Shown here: positions 41,998 through 51,306 of the stretch, in pieces
How positions within the stretch are numbered: the first letter of the stretch is position 1
How the letters are laid out: each line of letters starts with the position of its first letter
Assembly: GCA_022825855.1 (NCBI GenBank)
Contig: JAJDWB010000013.1
Coordinates: 268,928 to 332,927, forward strand
Direction: 5' to 3'
Source of the DNA: Dehalococcoidia bacterium
GTDB taxonomy: Bacteria; Chloroflexota; Dehalococcoidia; Bin125
DNA: 64,000 bases
Program-made: the position numbers and the translations under genes
The notes under the pieces: generated by a model
Told to the model about the DNA's origin: nothing
The model's input: only the letters and a program-made list of their open reading frames with translations
The model's database searches: none

Positions 41998-42825
41998 CTA
42001 GCCGGTGAACAGTCCTCCGTCGGGATGGAGGATCTGTCCACTGATGTAACTGGCGTGGTCGCTGAGCAGGAAGAGAGTGGCCTCGGCGATATCTTCGGCT
42101 TCGCCGAGGCGGCCGAGCGGGACGAAGCGCTCGAAGGCCGCGCGGCGCTCCTCGTCCTGCGAGAGTCCGAGCGCCATTGGCGTGTCGATCACGCCGGGCG
42201 CGACGGTATTGACCCGGATCTGGTGCGGCGCGAGTTCGAGCGCCAGGACCCGGGTGAGCATCCAGACTCCGGTCTTGGAGACCGAGTACTCGGCCGAGCC
42301 GGGCATCGGAATCTTGGCCGCGCCGGAGGAGATGTTGACGATCGCGCCGCCGTCGCCCTGGGCAATCATGTATCGAGCGACGGCGCGATTGGTCAGCATC
42401 ACGCCGGTCAGATTGACGGAAAGCACCTTTTCCCAGAACTCAACCGGCTTGTTGATGATGTGTCCGGCTCGGCGATCGGCGGCCAGAGCATCGTCCGGGA
42501 CTTCGCCCGACACATAGTGGGCGTTGAGGATGCAGGCCGCGGCCATGCAGAGGTCGATCCGGCCGAAGGCGTCGACGGCTGCCTGCGCGGCGGCGTCGCA
42601 GTCGGCCTCACGCGACACGTCGGCGCCGACGTAAATGGCGTTGCCTCCGGCATCGGTGATTTGCGCGACGACATCTGCGCCGCGCGGGTCGTCGGGCAGT
42701 CCGACGACGGCGACCGACGCGCCTTCCCGGGCCAGGCGGATCGATGTCTCCGCGCCCATGCCGGAGGCGCCGCCTGTGACCAGGGCGACCTTGCCCTGGA
42801 ATCGCTGGATGCCGGTTGAGGCCAT
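41998..42825 (-). CDS. Short-chain dehydrogenase/reductase (copy B)
   Basis: 275 residues, paralogue of the SDR at 36142: FQGKVALVTGGASGMGAE, VGLPDDPRGADVV, NISSGAAKIPMPG, YSVSKTG and HPDGGLFTG. All catalytic residues (Ser, Tyr, Lys) are present. It lies 15 bases downstream of the DUF35 gene and is probably in the thiolase/DUF35/SDR transcript, where it could act on a 3-hydroxyacyl or ketone intermediate. Confidence 0.9.
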   Translation of the reverse strand: MASTGIQRFQGKVALVTGGASGMGAETSIRLAREGASVAVVGLPDDPRGADVVAQITDAGGNAIYVGADVSREADCDAAAQAAVDAFGRIDLCMAAACILNAHYVSGEVPDDALAADRRAGHIINKPVEFWEKVLSVNLTGVMLTNRAVARYMIAQGDGGAIVNISSGAAKIPMPGSAEYSVSKTGVWMLTRVLALELAPHQIRVNTVAPGVIDTPMALGLSQDEERRAAFERFVPLGRLGEAEDIAEATLFLLSDHASYISGQILHPDGGLFTG

Positions 42826-42840
42826 CTGTGGGATCCGTCT

Positions 42841-43377
42841 CTAGACGCCGTTGACTTGCTGGGGATAGCGCCAGGGCGTGTCCGGCTGCTCGGCGTCCTC
42901 GTCGAGGGTCCACTGCGGCAGCGACAGGCCCTCGGCGACGTCGGCGAAGACCATGCGCATGCGGGAGCCGATGCCGACCTGTTTGACCAGGTCAGGGCCG
43001 GCGAAGTTTCCGTCGGCGTCGACCAGGTTGCCGGCGACGCGCAGGGCCTCGTGCTCGGTCGGCTCGCCGGCCTGAGTGTCGAGCTCGACCAGCAGGATCA
43101 TGTAGGGGGCGCGCTCGCGGAAGGCGGGCTGGATGGCGTGGTGGACCTCGCCGTAGGAATGGACGGTGCCGCGTGCGTCAACGGGGACCCATACCATCTC
43201 GCGGCTCGAACACCACGGGCAGGCGGTGCCAGGCGGGTAGCGGAGCAGGTCGCATTCGGGGTCGACGCAGCGCTGGAGATGGAAGTCGTGGTTGGCGCAA
43301 TGTTGGAAGTAGGCCAGGTTCTCCTGGTCGAGGTCGAGAACGGTGAGGGTCATTCCCAGGTATTCGCCCTGCGGCAT
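42841..43377 (-). CDS. DUF35 OB-fold protein with intact zinc ribbon
   Basis: 178 residues. N-terminal helix, then zinc ribbon with RCVDPECDLLRYPPG and ACPWCSSREM, then the OB domain (GTVHSYGEVHHAIQPAF, YMILLVELDTQAGEPT, GSRMRMVFADV). All ribbon cysteines are present, unlike the DUF35 protein at 17558. Partner of the thiolase-fold protein encoded just upstream. The start could also be the ATG nine codons downstream at 43353. Confidence 0.85.
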   Translation of the reverse strand: MPQGEYLGMTLTVLDLDQENLAYFQHCANHDFHLQRCVDPECDLLRYPPGTACPWCSSREMVWVPVDARGTVHSYGEVHHAIQPAFRERAPYMILLVELDTQAGEPTEHEALRVAGNLVDADGNFAGPDLVKQVGIGSRMRMVFADVAEGLSLPQWTLDEDAEQPDTPWRYPQQVNGV

Positions 43378-43420
43378 GTTCGGCTCCAGTTCGGATTCGT
43401 CGTCGTTGCTGAGTTCCGCT

Positions 43421-44683
43421 CTAGCCCTTGCGCATGATCAGCGAGGAACCGGTGCCGGGCATGGCCCAGCCCAGGTTCTGCGTGATCTCCAGGTTGGGAA
43501 CCTGGCGGCATCCGCCGCCCTCCTCAGGCGGCGCGTAGTTGTAGCTGTGGATGCGCCTGTCGTTCTCGTCCTTCGGGCAATAGCAATCGACCTCGCCGCG
43601 GAGCTGACGCACGTTTTCGATGATCATGTTCATCCCGTGCGTGTAGCCCTCGCAGAGGTGTCCGCCTGAGGTGTTGTTGGGACGCTCGCCGCCGAGTCGC
43701 ATGACGCCGGAGGAGACGTAGTCTCCGCCCTCGCCCTTCTTGCAGAAGCCGTAGTCCTCAAGCTGCAGCATCGAGGTGAAGGTGAAGGCGTCGTAGGCGC
43801 CGGTGCACTGGATGTCCTCGGGACCGACGCCGGCGTTGCGGTAGATGATGTCCTTGATGTAGTGACCGGCGACGGTCGAGATCGGGCCGTGCTGGAAGTG
43901 CATGTCGATGCGCGGCTTGCAGACGCGGCCGGCCACTCCGAGGATGCGCGCCGGCGTGTTGCGGTAGTCGTAGGCCTTGTCGACGGAGGTCACGATCAGC
44001 GCCGTGGCGTTGTCGGTCTCGACGCAGCAGTCGAGCAGGTGCAGCGGCTTGCAGATCATGCGCGAGTTGACGACGTCTTCGACGGTCACTCGCTGCTTGT
44101 AGTACGCCTTGGGATTGTTGGAGGCGTGCTCGGAGTGGATCACCTTGACCATCGCGACCTGCTCGGGCGTGGTGCCGTAGTCGTACATGTGGCGCATGAA
44201 GGTGGGTGAGAAGTTCTGTCCGGCCGAGAACCAGCCGTAGGCTGCGGCGTGCAGCGCGTCGCCGCCGACCGGAACCGAGGCTCGCGCGCCGGTGCCGCCG
44301 ATGCGGACCTGGGAGAAGCCGTTCATCGATCGGAAGATGACGACGGTCTCGCACATGCCCGCTTCGATCGCGCCGATGGCGAGGCCGATCAGCGCCTCCG
44401 ACGACGAGCCGCCGCCCTGGACGTCCATGTAGAAGTTGAGCCGGATGCCGAGGTCGCCAGCGAGCATGGGTGAGGCGGTCGAGTCGTTGCCCGAGTAGGA
44501 CATCATGCCGTCGATCTCGGACGCGGGGATGCCGGCGTCATCCATCGCGTTCTTGATCGCCCAGGTGCCGAGGGCGCGGGTGGTCATGCCCGATCCTCGG
44601 GTGTAGGTGGTCTCGCCGACGCCGATGATGGCGTACTTGTCGCGCAGATACTTGTCGGCGGTCGTGTCGATGTCAGTCGTCAC
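43421..44683 (-). CDS. Thiolase-fold protein of SCP-x/Ltp2 type lacking the nucleophilic Cys
   Basis: 420 residues. Landmarks: YAIIGVGETTYTRGSGMTTRAL, VKVIHSEHASNNPKAYYKQ, MICKPLHLLDCCVETDNATAL, AGVGPEDIQCTGAYDAFT and the end GTGSSLIMRKG. The nucleophile position, near residue 92, reads VQGGGSSSEA, with Ser and no Cys. With the DUF35 gene 43 bases downstream and an SDR after that, an aldolase-type cleavage or related acyl-CoA reaction is more likely than thiolysis. GTG start with AGGAG eight bases upstream. Confidence 0.83.
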   Translation of the reverse strand: MTTDIDTTADKYLRDKYAIIGVGETTYTRGSGMTTRALGTWAIKNAMDDAGIPASEIDGMMSYSGNDSTASPMLAGDLGIRLNFYMDVQGGGSSSEALIGLAIGAIEAGMCETVVIFRSMNGFSQVRIGGTGARASVPVGGDALHAAAYGWFSAGQNFSPTFMRHMYDYGTTPEQVAMVKVIHSEHASNNPKAYYKQRVTVEDVVNSRMICKPLHLLDCCVETDNATALIVTSVDKAYDYRNTPARILGVAGRVCKPRIDMHFQHGPISTVAGHYIKDIIYRNAGVGPEDIQCTGAYDAFTFTSMLQLEDYGFCKKGEGGDYVSSGVMRLGGERPNNTSGGHLCEGYTHGMNMIIENVRQLRGEVDCYCPKDENDRRIHSYNYAPPEEGGGCRQVPNLEITQNLGWAMPGTGSSLIMRKG

Positions 44684-44780
44684 TGCATGCTCCTCTCAAG
44701 GACATCCGGTCGGGCCCGGCGGCGCCGTCAACGCCGCCAGGACGTGCGCAGTCTAGGACAGGAGCGCGGCGCGACACGCG

Positions 44781-45377
44781 CTAGTCTCCGGCGGCCGTGT
44801 CCGCTGCGTCCGCGGAGGCGGCGGGCTCGCGGGCGAAGACAACCGCGTAGAGCGCCTGCGCGACAGGCCCAATGAGTTGGGCCATGCTGCGATAGGCGTC
44901 GCGACGGTAGTCCCAGCCGAATTCGGAGCGTTCGACCTGCTCCAACCAGTCGAAGAGATGCACGACGGCGAGATCGTGGAGTTGGTCGGCCGGCACGTTG
45001 ATGGCCGCGCCACGGCGGTCGGAGATTGAGAACCTGGTTGCTCCGCCGAGCGCGGCCGAGACGGCGGCGTCGAAGGTGGAGCGGTCCATGACGCAGTTGA
45101 GCCAGGCGATGCGCTCTGCGTGATCGCCGATCAGCGCGCGCACTTCGGAACGGCGATCCAGCGGCAGGGAGAAGTCCTGGAACTTCTCGGTGCCGTAGAT
45201 CGAGTGATACAGACCCGCCGCCGCGAGTTCGTCGCCCATGCCGTGCTCGACCAACAGGTCGCTGACGGCCTTGAGGTGAGTGAGGAAGTCGTGGCCGGTG
45301 TGGTCGATCTCGGCCGTGCCCAGCGAGTAGAGGAACTCGACCAGCTCGTCGATCGGTCGCGGCGTGTGATTGGTCAT
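44781..45377 (-). CDS. DUF6817-like (HD-superfamily-like) protein
   Basis: 198 residues. The core DHTGHDFLTHLKAVSDLL and AAGLYHSIYGTEKFQ resembles proteins annotated as DUF6817, with His residues placed as in HD-type hydrolases. Further on, RIAWLNCVMDRS and the C-terminal LHDLAVVHLFDWLEQ. The tail is Ala/Asp-rich. It may be a metal-dependent hydrolase, but no substrate is known. It is the first gene of the minus-strand cluster that leads into the thiolase gene, 97 bases away. Confidence 0.6.
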   Translation of the reverse strand: MTNHTPRPIDELVEFLYSLGTAEIDHTGHDFLTHLKAVSDLLVEHGMGDELAAAGLYHSIYGTEKFQDFSLPLDRRSEVRALIGDHAERIAWLNCVMDRSTFDAAVSAALGGATRFSISDRRGAAINVPADQLHDLAVVHLFDWLEQVERSEFGWDYRRDAYRSMAQLIGPVAQALYAVVFAREPAASADAADTAAGD

Positions 45378-45470
45378 TGGGACATCCCAGGTCTGTTCGG
45401 AGCTGATTCACTGCTCTGCGTCGGCTGCCGATCCGGCGAGGGTTAGGCCGGCACGGGGGAATTCTTTGCG

Positions 45471-45635
45471 GATTCCGGGCGGAATGCGCGGATTCGGTGC
45501 TGGGGGCTGATGTTTCTCGCGTCGGCATGTCAGATTTGGTCAGATTCGGTCAGATTATGTCTGAGAAAGGTCAGATGAGGGTGAGTATTGTCGGCGCCGG
45601 GTGGCAGATGATGGGAGATGTCGGGTGATGCGGCG
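45471..45635. repeat. 10-bp-phased degenerate repeat array 2, in a 469-base gene-free divergent region
   Basis: The stretch 45378-45846 holds no convincing gene. GGATTC occurs at 45470 and 45490. CAGATT occurs at 45531, 45541 and 45551, then the motif drifts and re-phases as GGCAGATG, GGGAGATG and GGGTGATG at 45603, 45613 and 45623. Units are read best on the minus strand as CGAATCTGAC, similar to CGAACAAAAC of array 1. The rest of the region (to 45846) carries only a candidate promoter. Confidence 0.65.
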
Positions 45636-45804
45636 GGGGTCATGGGTCTTTCCTCAGGCGCTGCCGTGGGTCGGCCATTGCCCATTGTATTCGCACTGAC
45701 GTTCGTGGACGTGGTTGCGCTGTATCGGGGTTCACGGTCGCGACGCGGACGGAGGGCTTGGGCACGGATTCGTCTGGTCAGTGTGGTCAGCACGGGCAGC
45801 GTCC

Positions 45805-45810
45805 TATCCT
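45805..45810 (+). promoter_or_regulatory. -10-like hexamer TATCCT for the fumarylacetoacetase-like gene
   Basis: TATCCT lies 36 bases before the ATG at 45847. No clear -35 is seen. Confidence 0.3.
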
Positions 45811-45846
45811 GCGGACACACTAGCCGCCGCAAGCGATGGAGTTGCC

Positions 45847-46602
45847 ATGTCCGATTCACTGAGCGACGCGCAAGTCGTCGAAGCCGCCGACTTCCTCGAT
45901 CAGGCCAGGGCCGACGGCCTGCCACTGCCGCCAATCCCGGAGTCCTGCCGACCGCAGAGCGCCGACGACGGCGGCCGCATCTACTGGGAGCGCTGGTCGC
46001 GCAACCCGCGACCGGCCGTCGCCTGGAAAGCGGCGGTGATCGGCGACGACATGGTGCTGGCGCCGTTCTTCGAGGGCATGGTGATCGACTCGCCCGCTTC
46101 AATCCCGGGCGATGAGTTCGTTGCCTGCATTCTTGAGGCCGAGGTCGCGTTCCGCGTGGGCCGGGAGTATGCGCCGGCCGATGGCGGACACAGCCGAGAG
46201 TCGGTGCTGGACGGCGTGTCGAGTGCGTACATTGTGATTGAAGCGCCAAACAACCGCTTCGGCGGCGTGCCCGAGTTCCCCAGCATGGCGGCTGACGGCG
46301 TAGGCAACCAGGCGCTGATCGTCGGTCCGGAGATTGACGACTGGCGGAACAAGGACCTCGTCAGCCTGCCCTGCTCGATTCAGATCGACGGCGAGGTCGT
46401 GGCGGAGGGTCGCGACGGGCGGCCCAATCCCGTTGAGGTGTTGGTCGCGACGGTCAATGAGATCAACAATCGCGGTATGACGGTCTCGCCAGGCGAGATC
46501 ATCACCACGGGCGCGGCCGCGCTGCATCCCGGCGGACAGGCCGGGATGGAGGTCACGATTCACTTCCCCGACATCGGCGACGTCGAGTTGAGCCTGACCT
46601 AA
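45847..46602 (+). CDS. Fumarylacetoacetate hydrolase-superfamily (2-keto-4-pentenoate hydratase-like) protein
   Basis: 251 residues from the ATG at 45847. Resembles MhpD/HpaH-type hydratases and oxalocrotonate decarboxylases of aromatic meta-cleavage: ILEAEVAFRVGREYAP with the Glu metal ligands, AYIVIEAPNNRF, ADGVGNQALIVGPEI, and GEIITTGAAALHPG near the end. It would hydrate or decarboxylate a 2-ketoacid with Mg2+. It stands alone between a divergent and a convergent gene; no other meta-pathway gene is nearby. Confidence 0.8.
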   Translation: MSDSLSDAQVVEAADFLDQARADGLPLPPIPESCRPQSADDGGRIYWERWSRNPRPAVAWKAAVIGDDMVLAPFFEGMVIDSPASIPGDEFVACILEAEVAFRVGREYAPADGGHSRESVLDGVSSAYIVIEAPNNRFGGVPEFPSMAADGVGNQALIVGPEIDDWRNKDLVSLPCSIQIDGEVVAEGRDGRPNPVEVLVATVNEINNRGMTVSPGEIITTGAAALHPGGQAGMEVTIHFPDIGDVELSLT

Positions 46603-46605
46603 CCG

Positions 46606-46914
46606 CTACTCCACGCGGCCGATTGCGTCGACCTTCCAGAGACCCTCGACTTCGACCCACTGGGTGAAGATGGCGCCGTCGCCGCCGGCGCTCTCGGGGC
46701 CGCGGAAGGTGATGTGCAGCAGGTTGTCGCCCTGGTCTTCGATCTCGAAGCTGGTCGAGCCGGCCGCTGAGCCGGCGTTGGGGTCCTGCTGCATGGCCAT
46801 CGCCTGGCCGATGCCGACGGGCGTAAAGACCGGCATCAGACCGGCGACGTTGTTGGCGATCAGGTCTTTGGCGAACTGATCGGCGGTCTCCATCAGGCTG
46901 GCGGATTCGGTCAT
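46606..46914 (-). CDS. Small SnoaL/NTF2-like protein
   Basis: 102 residues from the ATG at 46914. Helical N-terminus (LMETADQFAKDLIAN), a central stretch with Gly/Pro, then beta strands TSFEIEDQGDNLLHITF and FTQWVEVEGLWKVDAI, as in small cone-shaped NTF2-like proteins. No catalytic residues can be named. It converges on the hydratase-like gene with three bases between stops. Function unknown. Confidence 0.6.
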   Translation of the reverse strand: MTESASLMETADQFAKDLIANNVAGLMPVFTPVGIGQAMAMQQDPNAGSAAGSTSFEIEDQGDNLLHITFRGPESAGGDGAIFTQWVEVEGLWKVDAIGRVE

Positions 46915-47126
46915 GAGGGGTTCCATTCGTTCGCTCTGAGGGTTGGCACGAACGCTAGGCGATCACGGCGAAGCCGCTATGCGCTGCTCTACACTCCCGC
47001 GAGCTGACCGCGATTTTCCGGGTCGATGACGCCGCGATTACGCGGGGGCGGGATAGGCTGGGGCGGAGCCGACAGGCATTGTCGTGTGATCGCGCCGAGT
47101 GCCACATGGCTCGTTGGGAGTCCTCC

Positions 47127-47897
47127 ATGACTTTACGCCCGCTGGACCTTGAAGCCGAATCCGCGCCGCAGAAGTCTGCGGCCGCCAGAGCGGCGACCGA
47201 TTCGATCATCGTCGCCCGCGACGTGCACAAGACGTACGCAGGGGCGGGACAGCCGGTGCACGCGCTGCGCGGCGCGACGCTGGACGTGGCGCGGGGCGAG
47301 ATGGTGACGATCATGGGACCGTCGGGTTGCGGCAAGACGACGCTGCTCAACTGCCTGTCAGGGCTGGAGACTATCGATCAGGGCGAGATCTACGTCGAGG
47401 GTCGCAGCATCCACGACATGCCGGACACCGAGCGCACCGACCACCGGGCGCGGCGGATGGGGTTCATCTTCCAGTTCTACAACCTGCTGCCGGTGCTTTC
47501 TTCGATCGAGAACGTCGAGCTGCCGCTGTTGCTGGGCGGCGTGGGCCAGCGGGAGTCGCGCGAGAGGGCGATGCTGGCCCTGGAGCAGGTCGACCTGGGC
47601 GACTGGGCCGGTCATCGGCCGGCCCAGCTCTCGGGCGGGCAGCGACAGCGGGTGACGATTGCCCGGGCGCTGGTCAACGATCCGGCGATCGTCTGGGGCG
47701 ACGAACCGACCGGCGACCTCGACTCGACCAATGCCAGCCAGATCATGGACCTGCTCGAGGATCTGAACGATCGCAACCAGCAGACGTTTGTGATTGTCAC
47801 TCACGACGAGAACATCGGGCGCCGGGCGAACCGGACGATTCATATGCGTGACGGGTTGATCGAGGGTGAGACGATTCACCGGCAGCTCGGCACCTAG
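47127..47897 (+). CDS. ABC transporter ATP-binding protein (LolD type)
   Basis: 256 residues from the ATG at 47127 (GGGAG seven bases upstream). Walker [24 protein letters not shown], signature LSGGQRQR, Walker [14 protein letters not shown], and IVTHDEN. An N-terminal extension of about 25 residues precedes the domain. It lies 55 bases upstream of a single giant permease and must drive it. Third LolD/MacB-type ATPase in the window. Confidence 0.92.
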   Translation: MTLRPLDLEAESAPQKSAAARAATDSIIVARDVHKTYAGAGQPVHALRGATLDVARGEMVTIMGPSGCGKTTLLNCLSGLETIDQGEIYVEGRSIHDMPDTERTDHRARRMGFIFQFYNLLPVLSSIENVELPLLLGGVGQRESRERAMLALEQVDLGDWAGHRPAQLSGGQRQRVTIARALVNDPAIVWGDEPTGDLDSTNASQIMDLLEDLNDRNQQTFVIVTHDENIGRRANRTIHMRDGLIEGETIHRQLGT

Positions 47898-47952
47898 CGG
47901 CACGTAACGGGCTGCTGCGCCGGACGATTCTCAGCGCTAGGGCAACTGCGAC

Positions 47953-50900
47953 ATGGAAGAACTCTTCGGTCTGCCCACGATCCGGTTGATGTGGATCGTC
48001 GTCGCCATCGCCGGCGTTGCGGCGGCGGTGATTGCGTTCATCTTCTTCAAGCGGCCGATCCTGGTGCGGATGGGCTTGCGCAACATCCCGCGGCGTCGGG
48101 CGCAGACGGTGCTGGTGACGATGGGTCTGACGCTGGCGACGATCATTGTCACGATTGCCTTTTCCACGGGCGACTCGCTGGCGGTCAGCATCCGAGGTCT
48201 GGCGCTGGACAGCCTGGAACGGATCGACCACTTCATCGAGCCGGAAGAGATCGACACCAGCGCTGGCGAAGGTGTGGGCGACACGATTCCGGACCAGGTC
48301 CTGCGGGACTTGCAGGCGTACTTCGCCGGCGACGAGCGGATTGACGCGATCTTCGGCTCGCGCTTTGAGCTTGTGCCGATCGAGCATCCCGAGGCCGGCC
48401 TGATCGAGCCGCAGTTCTTCCTCGTCGGGGTGGACCCCGCGCTGGCCGACCGGCTCAACGCCGTCCGCGACGAGGACGGCGATTTGCTGCGTCTGACGGA
48501 ACTGGCGCCGAATGAGGTGGTGATCAACGAGATCGCGGCGCGAGAGCTTGACGCGGAGCCGGGCGACGAGGTCCGGCTCTATGTGCTGGGCCAGCCTCGC
48601 CAGTACACGGTCGCCGCAATCGGGCGCGACGCCGTGCTGACCGGCAACCTGGACGCCGGGGCGGCGGGCGGTCTGCTGTCGATGGCTCAGTACCAGGACC
48701 TGCTGGGTTCGCGACTGTCGCCGCCCGACCAGTGGGACACGATCCTGGTGAGCGGCGCGGGCGGCGTCAATGCGCCGCTGCAATTCTCGGACGCGCTCGA
48801 CGACGACATCAACCGGGCCCTGGCCGGGCTGCAGCGAACCAAGCCGGACCTGTACCTGAGCAACGGACTGCCGCGATTCGCCACGGACCCGATCAAGGCC
48901 GACAGCCTGGAAGGCGCCGAGTTCATTGCCAGCGCCTTCACCACGCTCTTTCTCTTCATGGGATCGTTCTCGGTCGCCGCGGGGATCCTGCTGATCTTCC
49001 TGATCTTCGCCATGCTGGCGGAGGAGCGAAAGCCGGAGATGGGTATCGCGCGGGCCGTGGGGATGCAGCGCAACGACCTGATCCAGACGTTCATCTCGGA
49101 GGGCATGGTCTACAACGTGGGCGCGGCCGTGATTGGCGTGGTGCTGGGCCTGCTGTTCGCGGTTGGCCTGATTGCCGCGCTCAACCAGGGATTCGAGAGC
49201 TTCGGCTTCCAGTTCACCTGGACCGTGACGATCAAGAGCCTGGTGATTTCGGCCTGCATCGGGATCGTGATCACGTTCATCACGGTAGTGTTCTCCAGCT
49301 TCCGCGCCTCGCGGCTGAACATCGTCGCCGCGATCCGCGACGTCCCGGAGGGGCAGTACGAGGAGACCTATCCGCTGACGCCGCGGCGGGTGCTGCGCAA
49401 TGTGCTGGGCGTCTTCACCACCGCCATCGGGATTGTGCTGGTCTTGACGACGCCGTGGACGCTGATCCTGGGCGCGCCGATTGCACTGTTCCTGCAACTG
49501 ACCGGCAACCGCCGGGCGCGACGGCTGATTCCGTGGATCCTGCTGTTCGGCTGGCGGGTGCTGCGCTGGAATCCGCAGTGGTGGGTGCTGTTCCTGGTCG
49601 GCGGCCTGTACCTGGTCAATCTCGGGCTGGGACAGGAGAGCCTGTTCCTGTACATCGCCGGTGTTTCGCTGGCTCCGCTGGGCATCGTGATGGGGCTGAA
49701 CAAGCTCCGGATGCGGGGACGCCGGATCAACCAGCGCCTGCTGTACACCGTCGGGGCGGGCGTCGTGATGTTCCTCTGGTTCATCCCCAACGACTGGCAC
49801 GAGAACTTCTTCAACAACAACCTCAACGGAGGTCCGGAGCTGTTCGTGCTTGCCGGCACGATGCTGACGGCGGCGGGCACGCTGCTGCTGATCTTCAATC
49901 TGGACCTGATCGTGGGCGCCATCCGGGCGGTGGTCGGCGGGGTGGGACGGCTGGCGCCGGTGATCCGGACGGCGGCTGCCTATCCGGCGGCGGCGCGTTA
50001 CCGGACCGGGATGACGATTGCGATGATCGCGTTGATCACGTTCGCGCTAGTCAACTTCAGCACGATCAACGCTTCGTTCAGCCAGGCCTTCACCGGGGGC
50101 GACACGGCCGGCGGGTTCGAGGTGCTTGCCTTCAACACCGAGATCAACGAGACCTCCGACATTCGGGCGGGGCTGGCCGAGGCGGGCGCCAGCGACGTGC
50201 TTGCGGACATCGAGAACGCAGGTCGGATCGAGGCCGGACCGGAACGCGGCACTCGCGCGGTGACGGTGCTGGCCGAGCGATGGAATCCGGTGAGCGAAGA
50301 GCACATCCTGGATAGCGACGGCGAGATTCGCGTTGTCGAGCCCGACCTGTCCACGGTGGCCTTCGACAAGCGCCAAGCGGTCGTGGTGGGAGGGGTCAAC
50401 GACGAGTTCATCGCAGGGCAGGAGATCAAACTGCAGGCGATTTCGTACCGCTACGACGACGAACGCGACGTCTGGTCGGCGCTGGCCGGCGGCGAGATGG
50501 TCGCGGTGGTGACCGTCGACGCGATCGACGGCGCCTTTGGCTTCAACGAGAGCGGTCTCGATCCGTGGTCGACGCCCGACGGCGTGACGGACGAGTCGAC
50601 CCGGCTGCCGCGGATCGTGGTCGAGGTGGGGTTGGGCGCCAGCGCGCGGCAGGTCGAAGTGATCGGCGTACTGGAGCGGGTCAGCGGCGCGTTCGTCGAC
50701 CTCGACGGCGAGGAGGGCGGTCTGCCGACGCTGCTGCTGCCCGAGTCGATCGCCGACCAGGTGATCGGGCAGTCGGAGACGACGCGTCACTACATCTCCA
50801 CGCGCGACGGGGCGGACTCGCTTGACGTGGCGCAGGGCATCGAGCGCGAGCTGCGGATCTTCGCCGTTGACATCCAGGGCGAACTGAAGCGCCAGCAGAG

Positions 50901-51306
50901 TACGCAGTCGTCGATTCTGGCGCTGTTCCAGGGGTTCATCGGCATTGGACTGGTGGCGGGCTTGGCGGCGCTGGGCGTGATCGCGCTGCGCGCAGTGGTT
51001 GAGCGGCGGCAGCAGATCGGCGTCTTGCGGGCGATTGGCTTCCAGGCGCGACTGGTCGGCTTCGAGTTGCTGCTGGAGATGGGATTCATCGCCCTGCTGG
51101 GACTTGGGTTGGGCACGGCGCTCGCGCTGGGACTCGCCTGGCGGCTGTTTGCGGAGGGCACGTTCGGCGAGATTGACATGTACGTCCCGCTAGGGACGAT
51201 CCTGCCGATCCTGTTCGGCGCGTTCATCGCGTCGCTGGTGCTGACCTACTTCCCCGCGCGGCAGGCCGCGCGGACGACGATTGCCGAGGCATTGCGATAT
51301 GAGTGA
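47953..51306 (+). CDS. Giant FtsX-type ABC permease (two FtsX blocks plus a central membrane block)
   Basis: 1117 residues. An N-terminal helix (LMWIVVAIAGVAAAVIAFIFF), a first extracytoplasmic domain, a first FtsX helix block with RKPEMGIARAVGMQR near residue 365, a central multi-helix membrane region (about 480-690) that is not part of standard FtsX, a second extracytoplasmic domain, and a final FtsX block with RRQQIGVLRAIGFQ near 1025 and the terminal TTIAEALRYE. It thus carries both halves of a LolCE/FtsX dimer in one chain. Likely moves lipids or lipoproteins. It overlaps the next gene by eight bases. Confidence 0.85.
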   Translation: MEELFGLPTIRLMWIVVAIAGVAAAVIAFIFFKRPILVRMGLRNIPRRRAQTVLVTMGLTLATIIVTIAFSTGDSLAVSIRGLALDSLERIDHFIEPEEIDTSAGEGVGDTIPDQVLRDLQAYFAGDERIDAIFGSRFELVPIEHPEAGLIEPQFFLVGVDPALADRLNAVRDEDGDLLRLTELAPNEVVINEIAARELDAEPGDEVRLYVLGQPRQYTVAAIGRDAVLTGNLDAGAAGGLLSMAQYQDLLGSRLSPPDQWDTILVSGAGGVNAPLQFSDALDDDINRALAGLQRTKPDLYLSNGLPRFATDPIKADSLEGAEFIASAFTTLFLFMGSFSVAAGILLIFLIFAMLAEERKPEMGIARAVGMQRNDLIQTFISEGMVYNVGAAVIGVVLGLLFAVGLIAALNQGFESFGFQFTWTVTIKSLVISACIGIVITFITVVFSSFRASRLNIVAAIRDVPEGQYEETYPLTPRRVLRNVLGVFTTAIGIVLVLTTPWTLILGAPIALFLQLTGNRRARRLIPWILLFGWRVLRWNPQWWVLFLVGGLYLVNLGLGQESLFLYIAGVSLAPLGIVMGLNKLRMRGRRINQRLLYTVGAGVVMFLWFIPNDWHENFFNNNLNGGPELFVLAGTMLTAAGTLLLIFNLDLIVGAIRAVVGGVGRLAPVIRTAAAYPAAARYRTGMTIAMIALITFALVNFSTINASFSQAFTGGDTAGGFEVLAFNTEINETSDIRAGLAEAGASDVLADIENAGRIEAGPERGTRAVTVLAERWNPVSEEHILDSDGEIRVVEPDLSTVAFDKRQAVVVGGVNDEFIAGQEIKLQAISYRYDDERDVWSALAGGEMVAVVTVDAIDGAFGFNESGLDPWSTPDGVTDESTRLPRIVVEVGLGASARQVEVIGVLERVSGAFVDLDGEEGGLPTLLLPESIADQVIGQSETTRHYISTRDGADSLDVAQGIERELRIFAVDIQGELKRQQSTQSSILALFQGFIGIGLVAGLAALGVIALRAVVERRQQIGVLRAIGFQARLVGFELLLEMGFIALLGLGLGTALALGLAWRLFAEGTFGEIDMYVPLGTILPILFGAFIASLVLTYFPARQAARTTIAEALRYE

